The notes under the pieces are model-generated. The model saw only the letters and a list, made by a program, of their open reading frames with translations, was not told where the DNA came from and searched no databases. 64,000 nucleotides of DNA from Shimia thalassica (lineage in GTDB: Bacteria; Pseudomonadota; Alphaproteobacteria; Rhodobacterales; Rhodobacteraceae). The position numbers and the translations under genes were made by a program. Positions 35,571 to 46,122 of the stretch are shown here, in pieces. The first letter of the stretch is position 1; each line of letters starts with the position of its first letter. The DNA lies in assembly GCF_001458215.1 (NCBI RefSeq), contig NZ_CYTW01000001.1, positions 1,240,001 to 1,304,000 of the forward strand, given 5' to 3'.

Positions 35571-36856
35571 GCGGCGATGCGGGTTTTGAGGGCATCCATT
35601 CCGCGTGCCACACGGGCGGCGCTGGCAAATCCATCTTCGTGAAAGCCGTTGCGCAACCAAGCGCCGGTGAACCATGTGGCGTTGGCGCCTTGCATGCTGG
35701 CGATTTTGGTCTGGGCGCGCATCGCGGCCCGATCAAATATCGGATGACGGAAGGTGTTCACGTCATAAATCATGTCATCCCGAACGGTTTTCGTCGGGTT
35801 CAGGGAAATGAACATCGGATCGCTTTCCGGGATATTCTGAAGGCGGTTCATCCAGTAGGTCACGCCAACGGCAGGGTTCTGGGGGCTGCCGGACGTGCGA
35901 TAGACCCAGCTGCTCCAACAGGCGCGGCGTGCCGGCATCTGGTCCATGTCGCGGTGCAGGATGACTTCGTTGTCCTGAAAGCGAACATCGCCCAAGGCCT
36001 GTTTCTCGTCAGCGGTCGGCTGGGCCAAAAGGCGCAACGCCTGATCCGGATGACAGCCAAAGATAACCTGATCAAACCGCTCGGCCCCAAACCGTTCTGT
36101 CTGGATCGTGGCCCCGAACCCGTCACGGATCACCGTCTGAACCGGCGTATCGTCGCGCATCCGGCACCCCAAGGTTTCAAGACGCGCTGTGAGGCGGCGA
36201 ACGTACTCGATGCTGCCCCCTTTAACGGTCCACCATTGGTGCTGTTTGCGCGACAAAAGAGAATGGTTGGCAAAGAAACGCACCAGCGTGCGGGCGGGAA
36301 AATCGCGAACGCCCTCGGTCGGGGTCGACCAGATCGCGCCACAGATGGGCAGCAGATAAAACCGTTCGAACCAGTCCCCCAGGCGCAGTTCTTTGACCAG
36401 ATCTGCGATGGTCACATCATCGGATTTGGCCACTTCCTCTGCGCGCGCATTGAACGTCATGATATCGCGTACCATCCGGTAAAATTCCGGCCGCATCAGA
36501 TTGCGCCGCTGCGCGGTCAGCGCGTTGATGCTGTAAAGGGCATACTCCAGAGCTCCGTCATCTGCCGAGACGCCAAAGGTCATGTCACTTTTCGCGAGGG
36601 GTACATCAAGGTCGCGAAACATCGATGTTAAGTGCGGATAGTTGACGTAGTTGAAAACGATAAATCCGGTATCAACAGGCCTGTTTCCATCAAGCCCCGC
36701 GTGCACAGTGCGTGCGTGTCCACCAAAGCGCGGCTCTGCCTCGAACACAGTTACATCATGCTGTGGTGACAGCAGATAGGCTGAAGCAAGGCCCGAAATT
36801 CCGCCGCCGATAATGGCGATCTTTTGTCGGGTCGGGAACGGGGCATCAAACGACAT
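35567..36856 (-). CDS. FAD-dependent amine-oxidase-like protein, first gene of the RpoE-linked operon
   Basis: This 429-residue flavoprotein has the FAD-binding motif KIAIIGGGISGLASAYLL (about residues 12-29) followed by FEAEPRFGGHARTVHA. Conserved segments FIVFNYVNYPHLTSMFRDL and FYLLPICGAIWSTP belong to the branch associated with DUF1365 and Cfa-like methylases, thought to desaturate or oxidise methylated acyl chains. The ATG at 36856 has AAGGAG seven bases upstream; the much longer open frame is spurious. A TGATCC-N18-TATCC element begins 52 bases upstream. Homologues act in furan fatty-acid synthesis in R. sphaeroides. Confidence 0.85.
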   Translation of the reverse strand: MSFDAPFPTRQKIAIIGGGISGLASAYLLSPQHDVTVFEAEPRFGGHARTVHAGLDGNRPVDTGFIVFNYVNYPHLTSMFRDLDVPLAKSDMTFGVSADDGALEYALYSINALTAQRRNLMRPEFYRMVRDIMTFNARAEEVAKSDDVTIADLVKELRLGDWFERFYLLPICGAIWSTPTEGVRDFPARTLVRFFANHSLLSRKQHQWWTVKGGSIEYVRRLTARLETLGCRMRDDTPVQTVIRDGFGATIQTERFGAERFDQVIFGCHPDQALRLLAQPTADEKQALGDVRFQDNEVILHRDMDQMPARRACWSSWVYRTSGSPQNPAVGVTYWMNRLQNIPESDPMFISLNPTKTVRDDMIYDVNTFRHPIFDRAAMRAQTKIASMQGANATWFTGAWLRNGFHEDGFASAARVARGMDALKTRIAA

Positions 36857-36880
36857 GGAAACTCCTTCTGTTTTGAAAGG

Positions 36881-36908
36881 GATACGCGCCCTCGTCGAAA
36901 ACGGATCA
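36881..36908 (-). promoter_or_regulatory. RpoE (singlet-oxygen ECF sigma) type promoter for the lipid operon
   Basis: On the minus strand TGATCC (complement of 36903-36908) is followed after 18 bases by TATCC (complement of 36880-36884). The -35 is the exact R. sphaeroides RpoE consensus and the -10 keeps the leading TA. The predicted start leaves a short leader holding the AAGGAG ribosome site. Confidence 0.65.
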
Positions 36909-36981
36909 CTTGCGGCGGGAATAATTTCGCAATTATTTTTTCGGCTGTTTTGATTGCCATGAAAAAAGCCGAAGATTTTTG

Positions 36982-37010
36982 TGATCCAATGTGTGCTGGC
37001 CTGCGTAAAA
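36982..37010 (+). promoter_or_regulatory. RpoE-type promoter for rpoE-chrR (autoregulation)
   Basis: TGATCC at 36982-36987 and TAAAA at 37006-37010 are separated by 18 bases, the same layout as the divergent element. The -10 differs by one base from the TAAGA consensus. Autoregulation of rpoE-chrR is known in R. sphaeroides. Confidence 0.68.
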
Positions 37011-37015
37011 GAAGC

Positions 37016-37648
37016 ATGTTGACCACAACGACACACCCAACTGAGGCGCGAACCGTGCCCGCCGCGCGACGCAGCCCGCTTAAGCCAGAGACGGGTCTGG
37101 ACGCAGTGTCCGAGCAGACGCTCTGGCTCATGGCCGTGCGCGATAGGCAGGACCGTCAGGCATTTGTAAACCTGTTTGACTATTTTGCGCCGCGTCTGAA
37201 GGGCATGTTCATCAAATCCGGCCTGTCGGCGGCACGTGCGGAAGATATCATTCAAGACACCATGCTGAATGTCTGGCGCAAGGCGCATCTATTTGATCCG
37301 CACCGTGCCCAAGCGACGTCATGGATCTATCGCATCGCGCGCAACCGGCACATTGATGTGTTGCGCCGTGAAAACAGACCCCTTCCCGAAGAGTTGAAGA
37401 TAGAAGATCAGCCTGCCGAGGATGCCAGCCAGATTGTTGCGCTGGAAATGGAAACAGAAAAACTGCGCAGCGCCTTGATGCGTCTGCGTCCGGAACAAAG
37501 AGAATTGGTCGAAAAGGCCTACCTTGGGGAACTTAGCCACAGCGATATTCAAGCTGAGACAGGTTTGCCACTCGGGACAATCAAATCACGTATTCGGTTG
37601 GGGATGGAACGTCTCCGCCATGAAATGAAAGCCAACACCGCATCATGA
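37016..37648 (+). CDS. rpoE: ECF RNA polymerase sigma factor (RpoE of the RpoE-ChrR singlet-oxygen response)
   Basis: This sigma factor of about 210 residues has region 2 (FVNLFDYFAPRLKGMFIKSG; AEDIIQDTMLNVWRKAHLF; SWIYRIARNRHIDVLRRE) and region 4 (LRPEQRELVEKAYLGELSHS followed by TGLPLGTIKSRIRLGMERLR). It overlaps chrR by four bases, the standard pairing. The start is ambiguous: the ATG at 37016 follows the -10 by five bases, so the message may be leaderless or start at a later codon, while an upstream ATG at 36959 would lie before the promoter. It should drive both this operon and the divergent lipid operon when singlet oxygen inactivates ChrR. Confidence 0.9.
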   Translation: MLTTTTHPTEARTVPAARRSPLKPETGLDAVSEQTLWLMAVRDRQDRQAFVNLFDYFAPRLKGMFIKSGLSAARAEDIIQDTMLNVWRKAHLFDPHRAQATSWIYRIARNRHIDVLRRENRPLPEELKIEDQPAEDASQIVALEMETEKLRSALMRLRPEQRELVEKAYLGELSHSDIQAETGLPLGTIKSRIRLGMERLRHEMKANTAS

Positions 37649-38280
37649 CTTCAATTCGTCATCATATCCCCGAAGACATTCTCGCGTCTTATGTGTCAGG
37701 GTCCCTGAGCTATGCGTTTTCTCTGATCGTGGCCAGTCACATATCCCTGTGCAAAGACTGTCGCGCCCGTCTTGAAACGCACGAAGCCGTTGGCGGAGGC
37801 CTTCTTGAGGCGACCAAGCCGGCGCCTGTGTCTGCCGATCTTCTGGACAATGTGCTCGGCGCTTTGGATGCACCGTTCGAGGCACCCCGAACCTTTGCGC
37901 GTCAGGGACCATTGCCGGGACCCGTTGTCGAAGCCCTCGGAGGCAAGCCACCGGTCTGGCGCAGTCTTGGCATGGGGATTGGTCAATGCGTGTTGCAACG
38001 CAGCAAAAACCAATCCGTGCGGCTTTTGTCGATCCCCCCGGGACAGGCTGTGCCCGACCACGGTCACCGTGGTCTGGAACTCACGCTTGTTTTAAAAGGT
38101 GCCTTTTCGGACGAGACGGGTCATTTTGGTGTGGGCGATCTTGAGGTCGCGGACGAGCATCTCGAGCACACTCCCATGGCTCTGGAAGGTGAAACCTGTA
38201 TTTGTCTTGCTGCAACGGATGCAAGGCTGAAGTTTAACGCCTTTGTTCCGCGTATGTTGCAACCGGTTTTGGGAATTTAA
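37645..38280 (+). CDS. chrR: Zinc anti-sigma factor ChrR (cupin)
   Basis: This 211-residue cytoplasmic anti-sigma factor holds RpoE until singlet oxygen appears. The N-terminal zinc anti-sigma domain has His6/His7, His32, Cys36 and Cys39 (SHISLCKDCRARL). The C-terminal cupin has His139, His141, Glu145 and His175 (VPDHGHRGLELTLVLKGAF; EHLEHTP). These are the four cupin zinc ligands of R. sphaeroides ChrR shifted by two positions, so both zinc sites look intact. The start overlaps rpoE as ATGA. The stop overlaps the convergent LysR gene by four bases. Confidence 0.92.
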   Translation: MTSIRHHIPEDILASYVSGSLSYAFSLIVASHISLCKDCRARLETHEAVGGGLLEATKPAPVSADLLDNVLGALDAPFEAPRTFARQGPLPGPVVEALGGKPPVWRSLGMGIGQCVLQRSKNQSVRLLSIPPGQAVPDHGHRGLELTLVLKGAFSDETGHFGVGDLEVADEHLEHTPMALEGETCICLAATDARLKFNAFVPRMLQPVLGI

Positions 38281-39167
38281 CCATCCACCGCGTCATTGCC
38301 AAAGATCTCTTCGAGCCACGCTTCGAAAACTTCTTTGGCTTTGGCGCTGCTGGGTTTGCCTGGATGCCCCAGAATATAGTGGGCTTGATCCAGGGGCACC
38401 GCGTCGCCCACGATCTCAATCGGTTGCCCATCTTTGATGGCGCGCCTTGCAAACCGTTCAAGGATCACGGCATGGCCGCCCCCACCCGCGACGATACCAA
38501 CGGCGGCCACGGTTGTGTCTACAGCATAGGCCAAAGCCGCGGGGGCAGCCGTTTTTCCAAAGGCGCCAAGATAGCTGCCCCACATGTCCTCGTACCCCAG
38601 AATTTGGATGAGCGGCCCGTTGTGCAACGTTTGTGCGCTTAGGTCTACGGGTTGCCGGGACGAGGCAATCGGCACCATGGCCTCTTGGGAAATACGGCGC
38701 GAGGCGCTGTTTTGCCAATGGCCTTTGCCCAGCCGCAATTCCACATCGACATCATCCTGACCTGCGGATTCCGCCCAGATATTTGATACCAACCGGATGG
38801 AAATGCCGGGATGCCGCGCCTTGAATTCCGGAAGCCGTTGCACCAGCCAGAGCGCCGCCGTCGAGATCGGAACACGCACCGTCAACCCTTGGGTTGCACC
38901 CGCTCCGAACAGGCTGTTTGTCGAAAGAGCGATGTCCGCAAGCGCACGCCGCAATGTCATGGAATAGGCCTGTCCCATTTCTGTTAATGTCAGCTTGCGT
39001 GCGGCACGCGTGAACAACTGGCACCTCAAATCCGCCTCGAGCGAGCGGATATGCAGACTCACAGCGGTTTGCGTGATGCCCAGCTCATCCGCCGCGGCAG
39101 TGAAGTTGAGATGTCGAGCCGCAGCATCAAAGGATCGTATCCAGACCAGATTGGGAAGTTTTTCCAC
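38277..39167 (-). CDS. LysR-family regulator (GcvA-like)
   Basis: This 296-residue regulator has its winged helix near the N-terminus (LVWIRSFDAAARHLNFTAAA; GITQTAVSLHIRSLEADL) and an effector domain with GLTVRVPISTAALWLVQRLP and DVDVELRLGKGHW, typical of the GcvA branch. It is divergent, with a 111-base gap, from a beta-hydroxyacid dehydrogenase gene that is its probable target. Its 3' end overlaps chrR convergently by four bases, so transcription of the two could interfere. Confidence 0.87.
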   Translation of the reverse strand: MEKLPNLVWIRSFDAAARHLNFTAAADELGITQTAVSLHIRSLEADLRCQLFTRAARKLTLTEMGQAYSMTLRRALADIALSTNSLFGAGATQGLTVRVPISTAALWLVQRLPEFKARHPGISIRLVSNIWAESAGQDDVDVELRLGKGHWQNSASRRISQEAMVPIASSRQPVDLSAQTLHNGPLIQILGYEDMWGSYLGAFGKTAAPAALAYAVDTTVAAVGIVAGGGGHAVILERFARRAIKDGQPIEIVGDAVPLDQAHYILGHPGKPSSAKAKEVFEAWLEEIFGNDAVDG

Positions 39168-39278
39168 AGTAGCACCAAAATTATTTGGGTATGACGGTCA
39201 ATATTACTCGTTTTACTTTTGGCTGCCAACATTTCCTAATTCGCGCATGAAAAGGATGCCAATTTCAGGAGAACAGGC

Positions 39279-40244
39279 ATGAAAGTAGGCTTTATCGGAT
39301 TGGGCAATGTCGGCGGCAAACTGTCGGGATCGCTTTTGCGGAACGGGATTGACCTCACGGTTCACGATCTGAATGCAGATCTTGTTGCGGCATGTGTCGA
39401 AAAAGGCGCCAAGGCCGCCGAAGGACCGGCTCAGCTGATGCGGGATTGCGATGCCGTAATCACCTGTCTGCCATCCCCTGCGGCGTCGGACGCCGTGATG
39501 CAGGAGATGATCGGCGAAGTGACAGAAGGCAAAATCTGGATGGAGATGTCGACGACCGACGAGGCCGAGGTTAAACGGCTTGGGGCGATGGTCATCGAAA
39601 AGGGGGGGGCGGCCGTTGATTGTCCGGTATCGGGCGGGTGTCACCGCGCGGATACGGGCAACATCTCGATCTTTGCGGGGTGTGATCGCGCCACGTTCGC
39701 GCGGATTTTGCCCTTCTTGACCACAATGGGCCGTCGTGTCCTGCACACGGGCGAGTTGGGGTCGGCATCCGTACTCAAGGTGCTGACCAACTATCTGGCG
39801 ACAGCCAACCTGATCACCTGTAGCGAGGCGCTTGTGGTGGCCAAAGCTGCGGGTATGGACCTCAACACGGCCTATGAGGCGATGAAGATCAGTTCTGGCA
39901 CGTCTTTTGTGCATGAAACCGAAAGTCAGGTGATTTTGAACGGATCGCGCGACATCTCTTTCACGATGGATTTGGTCCTGAAGGACATCGGGCTGTTTCA
40001 AGAGGTCGCCGATCGCGCAGGCGTTCCTTTGGAAATCAACCCGTTGATGATCGAAATCTTCAAAGACGGGATCGAAAAATATGGTCCTCGAGAGCTGTCA
40101 CCCAACATCATCAAACGTCTGGAGGACAAAACCGGTCTCGACATCACTGCGCCGGGGTTTCCTGCCGAAATGGTGGACGATGAGCCCGAAGAGCCAGGTT
40201 ATGAGGTGCATCCTCAGGGCAAAGGGGCTGTTGCTGCAGAATGA
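39279..40244 (+). CDS. NAD(P)-dependent beta-hydroxyacid dehydrogenase (3-hydroxyisobutyrate dehydrogenase family)
   Basis: This 321-residue cytoplasmic oxidoreductase has the Rossmann motif VGFIGLGNVGGKLSGSLLRN (residues 3-22), the substrate motif DCPVSGGCHRADTGNISIFA and the catalytic Lys in ASVLKVLTNYLATAN. Its substrate could be a 3-hydroxyacid, a hydroxymethyl compound or a sulfonate-derived alcohol; the sequence does not decide. Ribosome site CAGGAG precedes the ATG. It is divergent from a GcvA-like regulator and its last 31 bases overlap the next, convergent LysR gene. Confidence 0.87.
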   Translation: MKVGFIGLGNVGGKLSGSLLRNGIDLTVHDLNADLVAACVEKGAKAAEGPAQLMRDCDAVITCLPSPAASDAVMQEMIGEVTEGKIWMEMSTTDEAEVKRLGAMVIEKGGAAVDCPVSGGCHRADTGNISIFAGCDRATFARILPFLTTMGRRVLHTGELGSASVLKVLTNYLATANLITCSEALVVAKAAGMDLNTAYEAMKISSGTSFVHETESQVILNGSRDISFTMDLVLKDIGLFQEVADRAGVPLEINPLMIEIFKDGIEKYGPRELSPNIIKRLEDKTGLDITAPGFPAEMVDDEPEEPGYEVHPQGKGAVAAE

Positions 40245-41131
40245 TCCGCATCTGATACGGGCTGGCTCAGCGCATCGCGCAGGGCCAGTACCAGCGCCCG
40301 TGATTTCTTGGATGTCAGTTTGTCTTCTGGCCACGTCAGCCAATAGCCGTCTTTCGTCGCAAGCGCTGGTAGATCCAGTTTGACCAACTGACCACTGTTC
40401 AGCATGGGCGCGGCAAGCGCCTGCGATCCAAGGACAAGCCCCAAGCCATTTGCAGCCGCAACAAGCGCATGCTCCATCGAGTCAACGCTGATGGAGGCGG
40501 CCCTTGGAGCAGGCATATCGTTCTTGCGACCCCATCTGCGCCATCCCGGGCGCTCTCCTCGCAGTTCAATCAAAGCCATGTCTTGCCAGCGCATATGCAT
40601 GAGGCTCGGGCTTGTCATTAGACAGAGCGTTTCGGTGCAGATCAGCGCCATTTCACGCCCCGCCCATTTTCCAGGGCCATAACGCAGATGCAGCCATGTT
40701 TTTTCATCGTCAAAGTTGCTGCGTTGTGGCACCGAATCCGTTGTGAACCGAACGTCCGGATGTTTGTGTTGCAACTCTGACAAACAGGGCATGACCAAGG
40801 TTGTCAGATGCGAAGACAAAGCCGCAATTCGAAGTTCGCGGGGCGCTTTGCCAAACAGATCTTCCGTACCCCGTTCAAGGGCTTCCAAAGATTCCTGTAC
40901 GATTGGTAAATAGCTTTCACCGGCATAGGTCAGGGTGACACCGCGGGCTGAGCGTACGAACAACTCTCGTGCCAGCCAGGTTTCCAGACTTCGAATGCGT
41001 TGGCTCACGGCGGCCTGCGTTAGTCCAAATTCTCGCGCGGCCGCGCTAAACCCGCCCAATCGGGCGGCGGCTTCGAAGATACGAAGCCAATCCAGCGGCG
41101 GCAGGCCTTTGTTACGAAGATTGTCAGACAT
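40214..41131 (-). CDS. LysR-family regulator divergent from tmpA-tmpB
   Basis: This 305-residue GcvA-like regulator has the helix-turn-helix FGLTQAAVSQRIRSLETWL and the start MSDNLRNKGLPPLDWLRIFE. It is transcribed away from the tmpA-like gene across a roughly 96-base gap, so it probably controls that operon. An in-frame ATG at 41200 would extend it into the neighbouring control region and is rejected. The C-terminal end overlaps the convergent dehydrogenase gene by 31 bases. Confidence 0.85.
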   Translation of the reverse strand: MSDNLRNKGLPPLDWLRIFEAAARLGGFSAAAREFGLTQAAVSQRIRSLETWLARELFVRSARGVTLTYAGESYLPIVQESLEALERGTEDLFGKAPRELRIAALSSHLTTLVMPCLSELQHKHPDVRFTTDSVPQRSNFDDEKTWLHLRYGPGKWAGREMALICTETLCLMTSPSLMHMRWQDMALIELRGERPGWRRWGRKNDMPAPRAASISVDSMEHALVAAANGLGLVLGSQALAAPMLNSGQLVKLDLPALATKDGYWLTWPEDKLTSKKSRALVLALRDALSQPVSDADHSAATAPLP

Positions 41132-41149
41132 AAGAAATTCTAAGCCTAA

Positions 41150-42969
<1,820 letters not shown>

Positions 42970-42972
42970 AGG

Positions 42973-43536
42973 TTAGGCGCGAAAGGCCTCGGCAAGGTTT
43001 TCGGGAAGATCAAATTCGCTCAGAACCCGTTCACGCGCCTCGGCTGACATCTTGCGCGCGGTCTTGGTCACAATATCGAGCACTTTTTCAGGCGTGTGCT
43101 TTGCGGCGAAAGGCGCAAAGTACCACGTGATAAACGTGAAACAAATCACATCTTCAAGGGCTTGGACCTTGTCATCGCGTTTGATGCCTTGCTTGCGCAG
43201 CATGCGACCGGCCTGTTCGATGTCCGCGGTTTCATAGCCTGCTTCAGCCATGATCTCTGCCAAGCGGTTGGCATGGTGGTCCGCCAGATCACGCCGCCAG
43301 GACAGGTATCCAATGCGCCCTTCGGGATAGTCTTTGCGCAAGAGAACCCAACGCTCGATGTGTTGAGCACGCGCGGTGAGTTTCAAGACGTCCGAGGCAT
43401 CCGGAAACAAGCGGTCACATTGTTCACTCATGCGTTGCCCGTAAAGCAAGGCTTCGGGATGGTCTTCGTCAAGGCGTGGATCGGCGGAGTTCGCAGCATC
43501 AATAGCTGCAACAGCACTGTTGTAACGGTCAGACAT
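42973..43536 (-). CDS. DUF4202 domain protein
   Basis: This 187-residue cytoplasmic, mainly helical protein begins MSDRYNSAVAAIDAANSADP and contains LTARAQHIERWVLLRKDYPE and GYLSWRRDLADHHANRLAEI, then VQALEDVICFTFITWYFAPF, the conserved blocks of DUF4202. Function is unknown; conserved histidines and acidic residues suggest a metal site. It is convergent with tmpB, the stops three bases apart. It lies downstream of tex on the same strand across 114 bases and may or may not be co-transcribed. Confidence 0.82.
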   Translation of the reverse strand: MSDRYNSAVAAIDAANSADPRLDEDHPEALLYGQRMSEQCDRLFPDASDVLKLTARAQHIERWVLLRKDYPEGRIGYLSWRRDLADHHANRLAEIMAEAGYETADIEQAGRMLRKQGIKRDDKVQALEDVICFTFITWYFAPFAAKHTPEKVLDIVTKTARKMSAEARERVLSEFDLPENLAEAFRA

Positions 43537-43650
43537 AATAAGTCTCTTGCTTTCCTGTTCGCGTTAAAAGCAGGGCCATTGTCAGCCAGCCTGCGTTGTT
43601 TTTCAACGCAAGAGGCCACATTGCGACGACACGTCCGACGCGAAAGAGGG

Positions 43651-45984
43651 TCAGGTCTTGCGACGCATTGCATCCAGAAGGGCTGCACCCAGCGCACCAT
43701 TGTCGGCTTGTGCGGGCTTTTGCGAGGCCTGTTTGGCAGGGGGACCGGACCGTCTGGCAGGCGCTTTTCCCCGATTTTGACGTTCGGGTTTTGGCGAAGC
43801 GGATTTTGCGCCCGCGCCGCCATCTTTGCGCATGCTCAGACCAATACGTTTGCGCGGGATGTCGACTTCTGTAACCCGCACTTTGACAACATCACCCGCC
43901 TTGACCACTTCATGCGGGTCGCTGACATATTTGTCGGCAAGTTGGCTGATATGGACAAGCCCGTCCTGATGTACGCCGACATCAACAAAGGCCCCAAAGG
44001 CCGCAACGTTTGTCACCGTGCCTTCCAGCAACATACCGGATTTCAGATCCGAAATTTGCTCGACACCATCTGTGAAACTGGCAGTCTTAAAACTTGGGCG
44101 CGGGTCACGGCCGGGCTTTTCCAGCTCTGAAAGAATATCGCGCACGGTGGGCAAACCAAAGCTGTCGTCGACAAAGTCTTCGGCACGCAGACGTTTGAGC
44201 GCGCCTTCATCGCCCATAATATCACGCAGATCACGGCCACATGCGTCGACGATGCGACGTGCAACGCCGTACGCTTCGGGGTGGACAGAAGATGCATCAA
44301 GCGCCTCTTCCCCATCGCGAATGCGCAGGAAGCCCGCGCATTGCTCAAACGCTTTTGGCCCAAGGCCTGACACTTTGAGCAGGGACTTGCGAGACCCGAA
44401 TGCCCCGTGGATATCGCGGTGGGTGACAATCGCCTGTGCCAGCGACGGGCCAAGCCCCGCGACATGCGACAGCAAAGGCGCAGAGGCCATATTGAGATCA
44501 ACCCCGACGGCGTTCACGGCATCTTCGACGACTGCTTCCAACGTCTGCGAGAGGCGGCGCTGATCCACATCATGCTGGTATTGTCCAACGCCAATGGATT
44601 TCGGTTCGATTTTCACAAGTTCTGCAAGAGGATCCTGAAGGCGGCGGGCGATCGAGACAGCACCGCGCAACGACACGTCGAGGTCGGGGAACTCTGCCGC
44701 GGCCAGTTCCGACGCCGAATAGACAGATGCGCCGGCTTCCGAAACGATCACCTTTGTGGGGCGTTTGATGGCTGCAGGCAGCAACTTGAGAATGTCACCC
44801 ACCATACGTTCGGTTTCACGGCTGGCGGTGCCGTTTCCAATCGCAATCAGATCGACATCGTGTTTTTTCATCAGCGCGATAAGGGTCGCTTCGGCACCGC
44901 GCAGGTCATTCTTTGGCTGAAACGGATAAATCGTGGCGGTGTCGACGACCTTGCCTGTCGCTTCTACCACGGCGACCTTCACGCCGGTCCGGATGCCGGG
45001 GTCAAGTCCAATGGTCGCCTTGTTGCCTGCCGGTGCGGCCAAAAGCAGGTCTTTGAGATTGCGTGAAAAGACGGAAATCGCTTCTTCGTGGGCGCGTCGG
45101 CGCAGCTCGGTCATCAGATCAAGATACATGCTGAGGCTCAGCTTGACCCGCCACGTCCAAGAGGCCGCCTTGCGCAGCCATTGATCGCCGGGGGCGTCGC
45201 CCTGAATGCCAATCACAAGCGCGATCATGCCTTCGGCGCGGGCAACGCCTGTTTCCGGATCCGGGGCAATATCAATCGAAACGATTTCTTCCTTGGATGC
45301 GCGCAAAATGGCCAAGGCGCGGTGCGAGGGGATTGTGGCCCATTTTTCGCGGTGGTCGAAATAGTCAGAGAATTTGCTGCCAACCTGTTCCTTGTCCGGA
45401 AGAACCCGAGACCCGATAAAGGCCTCTTTGCGCATGAAGTCGCGCAAATTACCAAGCAAGGTCGCATTTTCACTCAGCTCTTCAACAAGGATATCACGTG
45501 CGCCATTCAGCGCATCCTTGGATGTGGCGACCGCCTCGGTGACATAGGTTTCAGCAAGGGTTTCAGGGGCCGTATTCCGATTGTCCAGAATGGCCCGAAG
45601 CAGCGGTTCCAACCCGTTTTCACGGGCAATCATCGCCTTGGTGCGCCGCTTGGGCTTATAGGGCAGATAGATGTCTTCCAGTGTTGATTTCGTGTCGGCG
45701 GCCGTGATGGCGCGGGCAAGAGCATCCGTCATCTTGCCCTGATCCTTGATCGACTGGGTGATCGCTTCGCGGCGCGTTTCCAGTTCGCGCAGATAGGACA
45801 GCCGGTCTGCCAATGTGCGCAATTGGGTATCGTCCAGCCCGCCCGTGGCTTCTTTGCGGTACCGCGCCACAAAAGGCACTGTGGCGCCACCATCCAGCAA
45901 CGTAACGGCAGACGAAACCTGCGTTGGTGCAGCCGAAATTTCAGAGGCGATGATACGGGCGATACGGGCAGAGGTGTCGGTCAA
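43651..45984 (-). CDS. tex: Tex family RNA-binding transcription accessory protein
   Basis: This cytoplasmic nucleic-acid-binding protein of about 777 residues has the Tex order: N-terminal helical domain (TSARIARIIASEISAAPTQV; TVPFVARYRKEATGGLDD), YqgF/RNase H-like domain (TIGLDPGIRTGVKVAVVEAT), helix-hairpin-helix repeats (LSHVAGLGPSLAQAIVTHRD) and a C-terminal S1 domain (LEGTVTNVAAFGAFVDVGVH), then a basic Ala/Lys tail. The start is taken as TTG at 45984, which has AAAGGA seven bases upstream and gives the usual family N-terminus; the ATG at 46041 would add 19 untypical residues. Confidence 0.93.
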   Translation of the reverse strand: MTDTSARIARIIASEISAAPTQVSSAVTLLDGGATVPFVARYRKEATGGLDDTQLRTLADRLSYLRELETRREAITQSIKDQGKMTDALARAITAADTKSTLEDIYLPYKPKRRTKAMIARENGLEPLLRAILDNRNTAPETLAETYVTEAVATSKDALNGARDILVEELSENATLLGNLRDFMRKEAFIGSRVLPDKEQVGSKFSDYFDHREKWATIPSHRALAILRASKEEIVSIDIAPDPETGVARAEGMIALVIGIQGDAPGDQWLRKAASWTWRVKLSLSMYLDLMTELRRRAHEEAISVFSRNLKDLLLAAPAGNKATIGLDPGIRTGVKVAVVEATGKVVDTATIYPFQPKNDLRGAEATLIALMKKHDVDLIAIGNGTASRETERMVGDILKLLPAAIKRPTKVIVSEAGASVYSASELAAAEFPDLDVSLRGAVSIARRLQDPLAELVKIEPKSIGVGQYQHDVDQRRLSQTLEAVVEDAVNAVGVDLNMASAPLLSHVAGLGPSLAQAIVTHRDIHGAFGSRKSLLKVSGLGPKAFEQCAGFLRIRDGEEALDASSVHPEAYGVARRIVDACGRDLRDIMGDEGALKRLRAEDFVDDSFGLPTVRDILSELEKPGRDPRPSFKTASFTDGVEQISDLKSGMLLEGTVTNVAAFGAFVDVGVHQDGLVHISQLADKYVSDPHEVVKAGDVVKVRVTEVDIPRKRIGLSMRKDGGAGAKSASPKPERQNRGKAPARRSGPPAKQASQKPAQADNGALGAALLDAMRRKT

Positions 45985-46122
45985 GGCGCGGTCCTTTGAT
46001 GTGCGGACTATCTTGATAGCGAGCCGTAGCATTGAGGCCAAGAGGGTGTTTTGCTTTTAACGGCCGGAAGCGCCAGGAGGCTGACGCCAAGTCAGGGTTG
46101 TAAGGTGACGTGTTTCCGAATT

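Noticed and set aside
35571-37288. Extended starts that would lengthen the amine oxidase by 144 residues (and similar long upstream extensions of the Cfa, DUF1365 and second M20 genes)
   Set aside because: The added residues cross the promoter region or a neighbouring gene, match no family N-terminus, and internal ATGs with good ribosome sites fit the families exactly.
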